In this document: piece after piece, positions 1-8,459 of the stretch
Layout: the number at the start of each line of letters is the position of its first letter
Numbering within the stretch: position 1 is the stretch's first letter
From: Croceivirga thetidis
GTDB lineage: Bacteria > Bacteroidota > Bacteroidia > Flavobacteriales > Flavobacteriaceae
Direction of reading: 5' to 3'
NCBI RefSeq assembly: GCF_012272815.1
Contig: NZ_JAAWWL010000002.1
Location: forward strand, 340,280-404,279
Length of the DNA stretch: 64,000 bases
The notes under the pieces: generated by a model
The model's input: the letters and a program-made list of their open reading frames with translations, nothing else
Told to the model about the DNA's origin: nothing
Database searches by the model: none
Program-made: the position numbers and the translations under genes

Positions 1-258
1 TTTAAAAGGAAAAAAGAAAAGACGATAGCCAAAAAGCGTTTTGTAACTGGATTTGCAATCGTAAAAGGAAAGATGATTGCGGGAGTTAAGATTTTCAATC
101 ATAGAACCAAACAATCCACCTTAACAGATAAACGGGGTCGTTTTAGTATTGCAGCCAATAAAAATGATTTAATCAGTTTTACCAAAAAAGGCTATGAACC
201 AGTGCGCTATAAAATCAATACAAAACCGACCTTGAACGTTAAGCTTACGCCACTTTAA
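1..258 (+). CDS. Partial carboxypeptidase-regulatory-like domain protein
   Basis: The reading frame is open from the left edge of the window, so the N-terminus lies outside and the true start is not visible; the in-frame ATG at 73 is unlikely to be it because the domain already begins upstream (VTGFAIVKGKMIAGVKIFN). The visible 85 residues fit a CarboxypepD_reg-like beta-sandwich: a first strand, a GV-x-I strand, then TDKRGRFSI and a final GYEP segment before the stop. In Bacteroidota such domains sit at the N-terminus of TonB receptors or stand alone in small secreted proteins; here the protein ends just after the domain, so it is a C-terminal or stand-alone copy. Role unknown. Its stop lies 3 bases from the convergent carboxylase gene's stop. 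Confidence 0.6.
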   Translation, partial: FKRKKEKTIAKKRFVTGFAIVKGKMIAGVKIFNHRTKQSTLTDKRGRFSIAANKNDLISFTKKGYEPVRYKINTKPTLNVKLTPL

Positions 259-261
259 GGG

Positions 262-1890
262 TTATACTTGTAATACACCTAAGTTAAAGGATTTCTTTAT
301 TGGAGCGTGGTTTGCCGCTTCTATGCCCATTGAAATCCAGTTTCTGGTATGTATTGGATTAATAATTGCATCGGTCCAAATTCGCGCTGCTGCATAATAC
401 GGGGATACTTGTTGGTCGTAGCGGGATTTTATTTTTTCGAAAAGAGCTTTTTCCTTTTCTTCGTCAAAGGCCTCTCCCTTTTTCTCAAGTGCTGCTTTCT
501 CAATTTGTAGAAGAACCTTAGCGGCGGAATTTCCACTCATTACGGCCAATTCCGCACTTGGCCAGGCACAAATTAATCTGGGATCGTAAGCTTTACCGCA
601 CATGGCATAATTACCAGCCCCATAGCTGTTGCCAATGACCACTGTGAATTTCGGCACAACAGAATTGCTGACAGCGTTGACCATTTTAGCCCCATCTTTT
701 ATGATACCACCATGTTCACTTTTGCTACCGACCATAAAACCAGTAACATCTTGTAGAAACACCAACGGAATTTTTTTCTGGTTGCAATTCGCAATGAACC
801 GAGTTGCCTTGTCAGCAGAATCCGAATAAATTACCCCGCCGAACTGCATTTCCCCTTTACCACTTTTAACTACTTTTCGTTGATTGGCCACGATTCCAAC
901 TGCCCAACCATCAATCCTGGCATAGCCAGTAAGTAAGGTTTTTCCATAACCCTCTTTGTACTGCTCGAACTTTGAATCATCAACAAGTCGTTCAATTATT
1001 TCAAGCATATCATATTGATCACTTCTAGATTTGGGCAAAATTCCAAAGAGGTCTTCCGCACTTTTTGCAGGTTCTTTAGCATCAATCTTACTGAATCCAG
1101 CTTTCTCAAAATCACCTATTTTACCCATTATGTTTTTAATGGTATCTAAAGCGTCCTTGTCATCTTTTGCTTTATAATCCGTAACACCACTTATTTCGCA
1201 ATGCGTTGTTGCTCCGCCGAGGGTTTCATTATCTATACTTTCACCAATGGCTGCTTTAACAAGATAACTTCCTGCAAGGAAAATACTTCCTGTTTTGTCA
1301 ACAATTAAAGCTTCATCACTCATAATAGGCAAATACGCTCCGCCTGCAACACAACTACCCATTACAGCCGATATTTGGGTTATGCCCATACTACTCATTA
1401 CGGCATTGTTTCTGAAGATCCGGCCAAAATGTTCCTTATCCGGAAAGATTTCGTCCTGCATGGGTAGATAAACTCCTGCACTGTCCACCAAATAAATAAT
1501 AGGCAGTCTATTTTCGATTGAGATTTCTTGTGCACGTAAGTTCTTTTTACCGGTTATTGGAAACCAAGCCCCAGCTTTTACAGTGGCATCATTGGCCACA
1601 ACAACACATTGCTTTCCTTGAACATGACCAATTTTTACAACTACACCACCAGAAGGACAGCCTCCATGTTCTTCATACATTCCTTCTCCGGCAAATGCAC
1701 CAATCTCTATGGCTTTTTCATCATCGTCAAGAAGATATTCTATGCGTTCCCTTGCCGTTAGTTTACCTTTGGCATGGTGTTTTTCGATTCTCTTTTTACC
1801 ACCTCCCATTTTAACTTGCGCCAAACGCCTTCTCATATCTGAAAGCAGTAATTTATTATGGTCTTCGTTCTTGTTGAAGTTTATATCCAT
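262..1890 (-). CDS. Acyl-CoA carboxylase carboxyltransferase (methylcrotonyl-CoA carboxylase beta type)
   Basis: Biotin-dependent carboxyltransferase of 542 residues that moves CO2 from carboxybiotin to an acyl-CoA in the cytoplasm. Two crotonase-fold halves are visible: the N half with the oxyanion loop GSCVAGGAYLP (about residues 179-189) and the C half with GNSYGAGNYAM (about 420-430). The segment IFPDKEHFGRIF is typical of methylcrotonyl-CoA carboxylase beta (leucine breakdown) rather than propionyl-CoA carboxylase, but substrate cannot be fixed from sequence. The length is normal. No biotin carboxylase/alpha subunit lies next to it inside the window, so its partner is elsewhere. It is convergent with the partial gene to its left and divergent from the oxidoreductase to its right, so it is transcribed alone. 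Confidence 0.85.
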   Translation of the reverse strand: MDINFNKNEDHNKLLLSDMRRRLAQVKMGGGKKRIEKHHAKGKLTARERIEYLLDDDEKAIEIGAFAGEGMYEEHGGCPSGGVVVKIGHVQGKQCVVVANDATVKAGAWFPITGKKNLRAQEISIENRLPIIYLVDSAGVYLPMQDEIFPDKEHFGRIFRNNAVMSSMGITQISAVMGSCVAGGAYLPIMSDEALIVDKTGSIFLAGSYLVKAAIGESIDNETLGGATTHCEISGVTDYKAKDDKDALDTIKNIMGKIGDFEKAGFSKIDAKEPAKSAEDLFGILPKSRSDQYDMLEIIERLVDDSKFEQYKEGYGKTLLTGYARIDGWAVGIVANQRKVVKSGKGEMQFGGVIYSDSADKATRFIANCNQKKIPLVFLQDVTGFMVGSKSEHGGIIKDGAKMVNAVSNSVVPKFTVVIGNSYGAGNYAMCGKAYDPRLICAWPSAELAVMSGNSAAKVLLQIEKAALEKKGEAFDEEKEKALFEKIKSRYDQQVSPYYAAARIWTDAIINPIHTRNWISMGIEAANHAPIKKSFNLGVLQV

Positions 1891-1952
1891 TGCCTCTTTT
1901 AATCTTCCTATTTGGATAAAGATAAGCAGTATAAATGATTACTTTTAGCCAT

Positions 1953-2930
1953 ATGGAACATATAAAATGGGGCATTGTGGGTCCTGGAAAAATTGCCGCT
2001 AAATTCGCCAGTGATTTGAACTTGGTGGAGCATGCTGTTATTGAAGGAGTTGCTTCACGAAATAAAGAAAGGGCCCAGGCTTTTGCATCTGAATTTGGAG
2101 TTAATACTGTTTTTGATTCCTATGAAGAATTGTTTAAATCAAAAAGCGTTGATGTTCTCTACATTGCTACTCCTCATGTTTTTCATAAAGAGTTGGCCAT
2201 ACAGGCCATGAAACACGGTAAGCATATACTTTGTGAAAAACCTATGGGTGTGAACAAAAATGAAGTGGTTGAGATGGTCAGATGCGCAAAAGAAAACGGT
2301 GTTTTTTTAATGGAGGCCTTATGGTCTAGATTTCATCCAACGATTATTGACATTAAGGGGAAACTGGATAATGAATTGTTGGGCAACATACGATACCTAA
2401 ATGCAGATTTTGCATTCTTTGCGATGGACAGGGATCAGGAATCAAGATTGTTAAATCCTTCTTTGGCCGGAGGCTCCCTTCTAGATATCGGTATCTATCC
2501 TGTTTTTCTTTCATATTTGATATTGGGCATGCCCAAAAAGATTTCTGCAAACGCAACAGTTCTCAAAAATGGCTTAGAAAGTCAAGTTGCCATGCTTTTT
2601 GAATATGAAAATGCCCATGCAATACTTTACAGTGGATTTACTAATAATTCAAGAATGTCTGCTGAAATTGCCGGTGAAAGGGGCAATTTTTATTTGGATT
2701 CAAGATGGCATGAAGCAAATGGTTATACCTCAGAGATAGATGGAGAACAAATAAAAATTGAATTGCCCAAATGGGGTAATGGTTATACACATGAAATTGA
2801 AGAAGTACATAAATGCCTAAAAGTCGGAAAACTTGAAAGCGAATTGTGGAGCTTGAATGATAGTAAAAACCTAATTTCTTTATTGGATGAAATAAGAAAC
2901 TTGACCAGTATAAAGTTTCCATTTGAATGA
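1953..2930 (+). CDS. Gfo/Idh/MocA family NAD(P)-dependent oxidoreductase
   Basis: Cytoplasmic dehydrogenase of 325 residues. The N-terminal Rossmann fold starts at once with IKWGIVGPGKIAAKF, and the catalytic-lysine motif EKPMGV is at about residues 95-100; the C-terminal half is the usual substrate-binding alpha/beta domain. No signal peptide. I chose the ATG at 1953 because the Rossmann strand begins four residues later; the in-frame ATG at 1935 would add six residues and lies inside the probable promoter region (a TACTTTTA box at 1940). Such enzymes act on sugars, inositols or dihydrodiols; the substrate is not deducible. It stands alone, divergent from the carboxylase gene and about 70 bases before the small membrane protein gene. 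A second, Tat-exported member of the same superfamily lies at 53509. Confidence 0.8.
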   Translation: MEHIKWGIVGPGKIAAKFASDLNLVEHAVIEGVASRNKERAQAFASEFGVNTVFDSYEELFKSKSVDVLYIATPHVFHKELAIQAMKHGKHILCEKPMGVNKNEVVEMVRCAKENGVFLMEALWSRFHPTIIDIKGKLDNELLGNIRYLNADFAFFAMDRDQESRLLNPSLAGGSLLDIGIYPVFLSYLILGMPKKISANATVLKNGLESQVAMLFEYENAHAILYSGFTNNSRMSAEIAGERGNFYLDSRWHEANGYTSEIDGEQIKIELPKWGNGYTHEIEEVHKCLKVGKLESELWSLNDSKNLISLLDEIRNLTSIKFPFE

Positions 2931-2999
2931 ATCCATTTGTACCTCCAGCATACTAATCGCATTTTTTGCGATATTTGAAAACTTACAAGGATTTAGATT

Positions 3000-3182
3000 A
3001 TGGCAATGAATAAAAATACGGTCTTGGCTTACGCTACAATAATTATGATAATCGTAGGTGTTGGAATGATTGCACTGGGTGCATTTAAATATGATGAGGT
3101 CGCTGGATATGGTTTTGGAGCGGTAGGCGTGGGTTTTTTTGCGGTTGCCTGGGTATTTAACGCATTGAAAGGTCGAGTTTAA
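3000..3182 (+). CDS. Small membrane protein, CAL67264-type
   Basis: A 60-residue protein with two hydrophobic stretches (about residues 10-28 and 37-54) joined by a short polar turn containing FKYDEVAGYGFG and ending in NALKGRV. It resembles a small membrane protein family widespread in Flavobacteriia that is named after locus CAL67264; I recognise it by the MNKNTVLAYAT start and the AWVFNALKGR end, from memory rather than by search. The topology would be a helical hairpin in the inner membrane. Function unknown. It lies 62 bases before ettA on the same strand and may share a transcript with it. Confidence 0.65.
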   Translation: MAMNKNTVLAYATIIMIIVGVGMIALGAFKYDEVAGYGFGAVGVGFFAVAWVFNALKGRV

Positions 3183-3244
3183 ACAAACCTTATCCTCAAT
3201 TATCTTAAACAATTTTTTAACCCCCTTTAATAAATGAACCAACT

Positions 3245-4936
3245 ATGTCTCACGATAAAAAGGTAATATTTTCAATGTCAGGGGTCACAAAGACCTATAA
3301 AAATGCCAATACCCCAGTATTAAAGAATATTTATCTCAGCTTTTTTTATGGCGCCAAGATTGGTATCCTAGGTCTTAATGGTTCAGGTAAATCGACACTG
3401 TTAAAGATTATAGCTGGTGTCGACAAAAATTATCAGGGTGACGTGGTATTTTCTCCGGGCTTCAATGTTGGTTATTTGGAACAAGAGCCAGAATTAGACC
3501 CTAACAAAACCGTGTTGGAAATCGTAAAAGAAGGAGTTGCAGAGACAGTTGCAGTTTTAGATGAATACAATAAAATAAATGACATGTTCGGGCTACCTGA
3601 GGTTTATGAGGACGCTGATAAAATGCAGCAACTTATGGACAAGCAGGCCAAACTACAAGATCAGATAGATGCTAGTAATGCTTGGGAGTTGGATACCAAG
3701 TTGGAAATTGCCATGGATGCTTTGCGCACTCCGGATGCCGATAAAAAAATTGAAGTCTTATCTGGTGGAGAAAAAAGGAGGGTAGCATTATGTCGATTAT
3801 TGTTACAAGAGCCAGAAATATTATTGCTGGACGAACCAACAAACCATTTGGATGCGGAATCGGTTCACTGGTTGGAACATCATTTGGCCCAATACAAGGG
3901 AACTGTTATTGCTGTAACCCATGATCGTTATTTTTTGGATAACGTAGCGGGCTGGATTTTAGAATTGGATCGTGGAGAAGGAATTCCTTGGAAGGGCAAC
4001 TACTCAAGTTGGTTAGACCAAAAAGCAAAAAGATTGGCCCAAGAGAGCAAGCAAGCTTCGAAGAGGCAAAAAACGCTCGAAAGGGAATTGGAATGGGTTA
4101 GGCAAGGAGTAAAGGGGCGACAAGCCAAACAAAAAGCGCGTCTAAAGAACTATGACAAACTTGCCAATCAAGACTTGAAGGAATTAGAAGAGAAGCTGGA
4201 GATTTTCATTCCAAATGGACCAAGATTGGGAACTAACGTTATTGAAGCCAAAGGTGTCAGTAAGGCATACGACAACAAATTACTTTACGAAGATTTGAAT
4301 TTTAATCTACCACAAGCGGGTATCGTTGGTATTATTGGACCGAATGGAGCAGGAAAAACGACCATATTCAGAATGATTATGGGAGAAGAAACTCCCGATA
4401 AGGGAGAGTTTGTTGTGGGTGACACTGCGAAACTAGCCTACGTTGATCAATCACATTCAAATATAAATCCTGAAAAATCAATTTGGGAAAACTTTAGCGA
4501 TGGTCAAGAATTGGTTATGATGGGAGGTAAACAAGTTAACTCTAGGGCTTATTTAAGTCGTTTTAATTTTTCAGGGAGTGAGCAAAATAAGAAAGTAAAT
4601 ATGCTATCTGGAGGTGAACGCAATAGACTCCATTTAGCAATGACCTTAAAAGAAGAGGGCAATGTCCTTCTTCTTGATGAACCGACCAATGACCTTGATG
4701 TCAATACCTTACGTGCGCTGGAAGAGGGTCTTGAAAATTTTGCTGGCTGTGCAGTAATCATATCTCACGACCGTTGGTTTCTTGATAGGATATGTACACA
4801 TATTTTGGCCTTTGAAGGCGATTCCCAGGTATACTTTTTTGAAGGGTCTTTCTCCGATTACGAGGAAAACAAAAAGAAACGTTTAGGAGCTGATATTATG
4901 CCTAAGCGAATTAAATATAAAAAGCTTATTCGTTAG
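3245..4936 (+). CDS. ettA: Energy-dependent translational throttle protein EttA (ABC-F ATPase)
   Basis: Soluble ABC-F protein of 563 residues with two nucleotide-binding domains and no membrane segments. Domain 1 has Walker A GLNGSGKST (about 42-50), signature LSGGEKRR and Walker B LLLDEPTNHLD; domain 2 has GPNGAGKTT, LSGGERNR and LLLDEPTNDLD. The basic interdomain linker with LEWVRQGVKGRQAKQKARL is characteristic of EttA. Known EttA binds the ribosomal E site and holds back the first steps of elongation when ATP is low. Length matches the E. coli protein (555). The last 11 bases overlap the convergent gene at 4926, so there is no room for a terminator between them. Confidence 0.92.
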   Translation: MSHDKKVIFSMSGVTKTYKNANTPVLKNIYLSFFYGAKIGILGLNGSGKSTLLKIIAGVDKNYQGDVVFSPGFNVGYLEQEPELDPNKTVLEIVKEGVAETVAVLDEYNKINDMFGLPEVYEDADKMQQLMDKQAKLQDQIDASNAWELDTKLEIAMDALRTPDADKKIEVLSGGEKRRVALCRLLLQEPEILLLDEPTNHLDAESVHWLEHHLAQYKGTVIAVTHDRYFLDNVAGWILELDRGEGIPWKGNYSSWLDQKAKRLAQESKQASKRQKTLERELEWVRQGVKGRQAKQKARLKNYDKLANQDLKELEEKLEIFIPNGPRLGTNVIEAKGVSKAYDNKLLYEDLNFNLPQAGIVGIIGPNGAGKTTIFRMIMGEETPDKGEFVVGDTAKLAYVDQSHSNINPEKSIWENFSDGQELVMMGGKQVNSRAYLSRFNFSGSEQNKKVNMLSGGERNRLHLAMTLKEEGNVLLLDEPTNDLDVNTLRALEEGLENFAGCAVIISHDRWFLDRICTHILAFEGDSQVYFFEGSFSDYEENKKKRLGADIMPKRIKYKKLIR

Positions 4937-5552
4937 ACTCTTCAATTTGTAAAATTGCTGACTGTAGCAGCTTTTTTGTTCGCTCGCTGTAAAACTTTCG
5001 TTGAATTACATCACCTTCTTGACCTGTGGTGAAATCTTTTTCTAATTGAAATAGTAGTTTTTCAATAGAAGAATTTAAATCTTCCAAATACGAGTTATAC
5101 TGTAAATGGGCGGATTCTATATCCTCTCCAGCATCTTTTTGCTCATCATTGTTTGAAGCCATTATGGGTTCAACATAAGACGAAGTGCTACAATAGTCTA
5201 AGAGTGTAATTAAGCCATCTATTTCTTCAAGGGCCTTCTTGGAATAAAACCTTCCCGCATACCAATCAATAGGGTCAACTGCCTTTTTTAAGTTTTTTGA
5301 TATTTCGAACGATTTATCCTCTACCGCACTGCACTGACATAATTCAATATGTTTTTTGGAGTCTTCAAAAATGGAAAGGGCGCGTTTGGCAAAATAGACT
5401 TGGTGATCAAAACCTGTAACATCAACCGCCTTTTTTGTATGCGATAATGCGTTAGTTACATTGGAATATAATAATTGACAACTGGAATCTTCACTTTGGG
5501 CTTTCAACACCAGCGATACCATAAACAAAAGGATGAAGTAGGCATTTTTCAT
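4926..5552 (-). CDS. Secreted hypothetical protein
   Basis: About 208 residues. I start it at the ATG that opens MKNAYFILLFMVSLVLKAQS, a clear Sec signal peptide with a cleavage site near KAQ-S; an upstream ATG would put ten polar residues in front of it. The mature part is mostly helical and acidic with scattered cysteines (SSCQLLYS, LCQCSA, LLDYCSTSS) and two similar segments around YFAKRALSIFEDSKKHIELC and FYSKKALEEIDGLITLLDYC, which look like an internal repeat of a helical hairpin. I recognise no family. It would act in the periplasm or outside. Its end overlaps ettA tail to tail by 11 bases. Confidence 0.7.
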   Translation of the reverse strand: MKNAYFILLFMVSLVLKAQSEDSSCQLLYSNVTNALSHTKKAVDVTGFDHQVYFAKRALSIFEDSKKHIELCQCSAVEDKSFEISKNLKKAVDPIDWYAGRFYSKKALEEIDGLITLLDYCSTSSYVEPIMASNNDEQKDAGEDIESAHLQYNSYLEDLNSSIEKLLFQLEKDFTTGQEGDVIQRKFYSERTKKLLQSAILQIEESNE

Positions 5553-5759
5553 ATAACAATATGTTTGGGACATAGAATACAACGTTTTGCTTTTGGTAAT
5601 AGTGTTTGAATAACACGAATATTGGCAGCTAATTCCAGGTGTAAATATTTAAATGACTTAAATGTCCAACCAAAATCTTTTGAAAAACATCCAAATCAAA
5701 AAACCATCCGTATATCCATCAAATGCCCCCATGAAGGCGTTTGCATTAAAACTAATATT

Positions 5760-6647
5760 ATGACAGAGACAAAAAGTAACAATGGTTTAAAGGTGATAGC
5801 AGGCCTTCTTGGTGTTATCCTTTTAGGTACGATAATTTATACGGTTAGCTTGTACCAAGACAAAAAGAAAACCACGGCTGCATTAAAGCAAGAAAAAGAT
5901 TTGGTTGTTGAAGATTTGAATAGTCTTAAATCGGAATACGATAAAGCTATTTTGGAAAGTAACGCAACAAACGAAGAGTTGGTAGCAGCACGTGACAATA
6001 TTGCAAAGTACATCGATTCTGTAAGCACTATGAAAGCTGACATTGCATCACTTTCTAGATACCGCAGACAAGTGAGCCAGCTAAAAGCTGAAAGAGAGGA
6101 ATTATTGAAAAAAGTGGATTCCCTTTCACAATCAAATACACTTTTGGCAATGGAGCGAGACAGTACGTATGCTGAACTTGAAAAGCAGACTGTTTTTAAC
6201 GATTCGCTTGTAGTGCAAAACACACAATTGGCTGACGCTGTTGAAAGAGGTTCTGCTTTGAACTTAACACAACAAAGTGTTGATGCTGTAAAGGAGCGCA
6301 ACAGTGGTAAATTGGTTTCAACTTCAAGAGCTCGTGCGACCGACAAAATCAAAGTTTGTTTTACAGTAGCTCCAAATTCAATTGCCCAAGCTGGAGATAG
6401 AAAATTCTTTATTGAAGTATTAGATCCACAAGGTAATGTTTTAGGCGAAAGCTTAACGACTTCTAACGAAGATGGTGCTTCGATAACCTACACCAAAGAG
6501 ACTAATTTCTATTTTGAAAATACTGCTTTGGATGTTTGTGACTATGTTAATAAACCTAGCGTTGATTTTGGCGCCGGAAACTACATGGTAAATGTTTACG
6601 ACGACGGATTAAAATTATTGGGAACCTCTAAGTTTGCTTTGAAATAA
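5760..6647 (+). CDS. Membrane-anchored coiled-coil hypothetical protein
   Basis: About 295 residues. The start at 5760 gives MTETKSNNGLKVIAG followed by one transmembrane helix (about 12-30, VIAGLLGVILLGTIIYTVSLY), then a long heptad-like coiled coil to about residue 175 (EEL, QLKAEREELLKKV, SNTLLAME patterns), and a C-terminal beta-rich domain with KIKVCFTVAPN and FIEVLDPQGNVLG. The frame is open 46 codons upstream, but that stretch is not protein-like and has only a TTG start. The layout suggests an inner-membrane protein whose rod and head reach into the periplasm. I know it only as a conserved flavobacterial protein of unknown function. A strong terminator follows. Confidence 0.7.
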   Translation: MTETKSNNGLKVIAGLLGVILLGTIIYTVSLYQDKKKTTAALKQEKDLVVEDLNSLKSEYDKAILESNATNEELVAARDNIAKYIDSVSTMKADIASLSRYRRQVSQLKAEREELLKKVDSLSQSNTLLAMERDSTYAELEKQTVFNDSLVVQNTQLADAVERGSALNLTQQSVDAVKERNSGKLVSTSRARATDKIKVCFTVAPNSIAQAGDRKFFIEVLDPQGNVLGESLTTSNEDGASITYTKETNFYFENTALDVCDYVNKPSVDFGAGNYMVNVYDDGLKLLGTSKFALK

Positions 6648-6676
6648 AGCAAAAACTAGACACTTGCCTCAAATTG

Positions 6677-6707
6677 AAAAGGGCGCACTTTTATAGTGCG
6701 CCCTTTT
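6677..6707. terminator. Bidirectional intrinsic terminator
   Basis: A 13-bp stem (AAAAGGGCGCACT paired with AGTGCGCCCTTTT) and a 5-base loop lie between the convergent coiled-coil gene and fumC. The A-run on one side and T-run on the other make it work in both directions. Confidence 0.85.
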
Positions 6708-6732
6708 CTATTATTAGTTAAGAACTTTTATC

Positions 6733-8130
6733 TTATTTCAGACTTCCAACCATATCTTCTGGTTTAACCCACTCATCATATTCTTCTGCCGTGACGTACC
6801 CCAAATTAATGGCTTCTTCACGCAGGGTTGTTCCGTTCTTATGAGCTGTGTTCGCAATCTCTGCAGCTTTATAATAGCCAATTTTTGTATTTAATGCGGT
6901 GACCAACATCAAAGAATTATTCAAAAGCTTTTTGATTGTGTCGTGATTTGGTTCTATGCCAACGGCACAATTAACCTCAAAACTAACACTGGCATCACCA
7001 AGTAATTGTGCGGATTGAAGAATGTTAGCCGCCATCATTGGTTTAAAGACATTCAGCTCATAGTGACCCTGTGTTCCACCTATGGATAGTGCAACATCAT
7101 TACCCATTACTTGGGCGCAAACCATGGTCAAGGCCTCACATTGGGTGGGGTTCACTTTACCTGGCATAATGGAACTACCTGGTTCATTTGCGGGAATAAT
7201 GATTTCACCAATACCTGAGCGAGGACCAGAGGCCATCATACGAATGTCATTGGCAATTTTATTTAAAGACACTGCTAGTTGTTTTAGGGCACCGTGACTT
7301 TCAACAATGGCATCATGGGCAGCAAGTGCTTCAAACTTGTTTTCCGCCGTTACAAAAGGGAGTCCGGTAAACTCAGCAATGTATTTGGCCACTAAAACAT
7401 CATAACCTTTTGGCGTATTCAAGCCGGTCCCAACGGCTGTTCCGCCAAGTGCTAATTCAGCTAAATGCGGAAGTGTATTTTTTAAGGCTTGCAATCCATG
7501 GTCCAATTGGGAAACATAACCCGAAAATTCTTGACCAAGGGTTAGGGGAGTGGCATCCATTAAATGGGTGCGACCAATTTTGACTACTTCTTTAAATTCG
7601 TTCGCCTTTTTATGAAGTGTGTTTCTCAGTTGTTCCACACCGGGAATCGTCACTTCAACAATTTTTTTATAGGCAGCTATGTGCATTCCCGTAGGAAAAG
7701 TATCGTTTGATGATTGCGATTTGTTGACATCGTCGTTGGGTTGTATGGTTTTCTCGCCTTCACCTATTTTTTTACCTACTATTTCATGAGCTCTATTAGC
7801 AATAACTTCATTGACGTTCATATTGCTTTGGGTTCCAGAACCTGTCTGCCAAATTACCAGTGGAAATTGGTCATCATGTTTACCTTCCAGAATCTCATCG
7901 CAAACTTTTGAAATCAAATCACGCTTTTCAGATGAAAGAACCCCTAATTCACAATTGGTATGTGCAGCAGCTTTTTTTAGATATGCAAAACCGTAAACAA
8001 CCTCTAATGGCATAGAAGCAGGTGTTCCGATTTTGAAATTATTTCGAGAGCGTTCTGTCTGGGCTCCCCAATATTTATCGGCAGGCACCTTAACCTCACC
8101 CATTGTATCTTTTTCTATTCTAAAATTCAT
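6733..8130 (-). CDS. fumC: Class II fumarate hydratase
   Basis: Homotetrameric, iron-free fumarase of 465 residues that interconverts fumarate and malate in the TCA cycle. The start [28 protein letters not shown] is the standard class II N-terminus. The loop [11 protein letters not shown] (near residue 187) carries the active-site His, and the flexible signature loop [13 protein letters not shown] (about 317-329) carries the catalytic Ser. Length and all key residues are normal. It is transcribed alone, away from the small membrane protein gene at 8243, with a TACCTTTG box 20 bases before the ATG and a shared terminator at its end. Confidence 0.95.
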   Translation of the reverse strand: MNFRIEKDTMGEVKVPADKYWGAQTERSRNNFKIGTPASMPLEVVYGFAYLKKAAAHTNCELGVLSSEKRDLISKVCDEILEGKHDDQFPLVIWQTGSGTQSNMNVNEVIANRAHEIVGKKIGEGEKTIQPNDDVNKSQSSNDTFPTGMHIAAYKKIVEVTIPGVEQLRNTLHKKANEFKEVVKIGRTHLMDATPLTLGQEFSGYVSQLDHGLQALKNTLPHLAELALGGTAVGTGLNTPKGYDVLVAKYIAEFTGLPFVTAENKFEALAAHDAIVESHGALKQLAVSLNKIANDIRMMASGPRSGIGEIIIPANEPGSSIMPGKVNPTQCEALTMVCAQVMGNDVALSIGGTQGHYELNVFKPMMAANILQSAQLLGDASVSFEVNCAVGIEPNHDTIKKLLNNSLMLVTALNTKIGYYKAAEIANTAHKNGTTLREEAINLGYVTAEEYDEWVKPEDMVGSLK

Positions 8131-8149
8131 GTAAGAGCAATTTAGATTG

Positions 8150-8157
8150 CAAAGGTA
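8150..8157 (-). promoter_or_regulatory. Probable -7 box for fumC
   Basis: TACCTTTG on the minus strand fits the Bacteroidota TAnnTTTG box and lies 19 bases before the fumC start. No clear TTG is seen at the -33 distance, so this is only a half match. Confidence 0.35.
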
Positions 8158-8193
8158 ATTTATGAGATAGGATTAAAGATTTTTATTAAAGGA

Positions 8194-8226
8194 TTTGTAA
8201 CATAACAATTTCAAGCTATATCTTTG
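8194..8226 (+). promoter_or_regulatory. Bacteroidota-type promoter for the small membrane protein gene
   Basis: TTTG at 8194-8197 and TATCTTTG at 8219-8226 are separated by 21 bases, which matches the -33/-7 consensus of the phylum. The ATG follows 16 bases after the -7 box, giving a very short leader. Confidence 0.65.
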
Positions 8227-8242
8227 TACAAAACAATTTCCA

Positions 8243-8428
8243 ATGCACGAAAATTTAGTTCAGTTTGACCAGTATTTAGGATTCTTAGCTTTCCTTACCA
8301 TTTTGACAATTGGATTCTGGTTAATGATATTTCTATTGACCTTCGTTGTACCTTACTGGTTAGGAGGTAATTTATTGGAAATGTGGAAAGAAAGAAAAGC
8401 AGCCAAAAGAGCTGCAAGAAACGAATAA
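8243..8428 (+). CDS. Small membrane protein of unknown function
   Basis: A 61-residue protein with two closely spaced hydrophobic stretches (about 12-37, 30-43) that may form one long or two short helices, followed by a highly charged C-terminal tail (MWKERKAAKRAARNE). The tail is strongly positive, so it should stay in the cytoplasm. It has its own well-formed promoter and terminator, which supports it as a real single-gene unit. I do not recognise a named family; a fumC-adjacent position gives no clear functional clue. Confidence 0.65.
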   Translation: MHENLVQFDQYLGFLAFLTILTIGFWLMIFLLTFVVPYWLGGNLLEMWKERKAAKRAARNE

Positions 8429-8431
8429 ATC

Positions 8432-8459
8432 AAAAAGGAGCTTTTAAGCTCCTTTTTTT
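8432..8459. terminator. Bidirectional intrinsic terminator
   Basis: Stem AAAAAGGAGCTT with AAGCTCCTTTTT and a minimal loop, flanked by A and T runs, lies between the small gene and the convergent receptor gene; its right edge touches the receptor stop codon. Confidence 0.85.

Noticed and set aside
1935-1952. ATG at 1935 as start of the first oxidoreductase
   Set aside because: Overlaps the likely promoter box; the Rossmann strand follows the ATG at 1953 directly.
5622-5759. 46-codon upstream extension of the coiled-coil protein
   Set aside because: Open by chance; begins with TTG, is rich in polar odd residues and sits before a clean membrane-anchor start at 5760.
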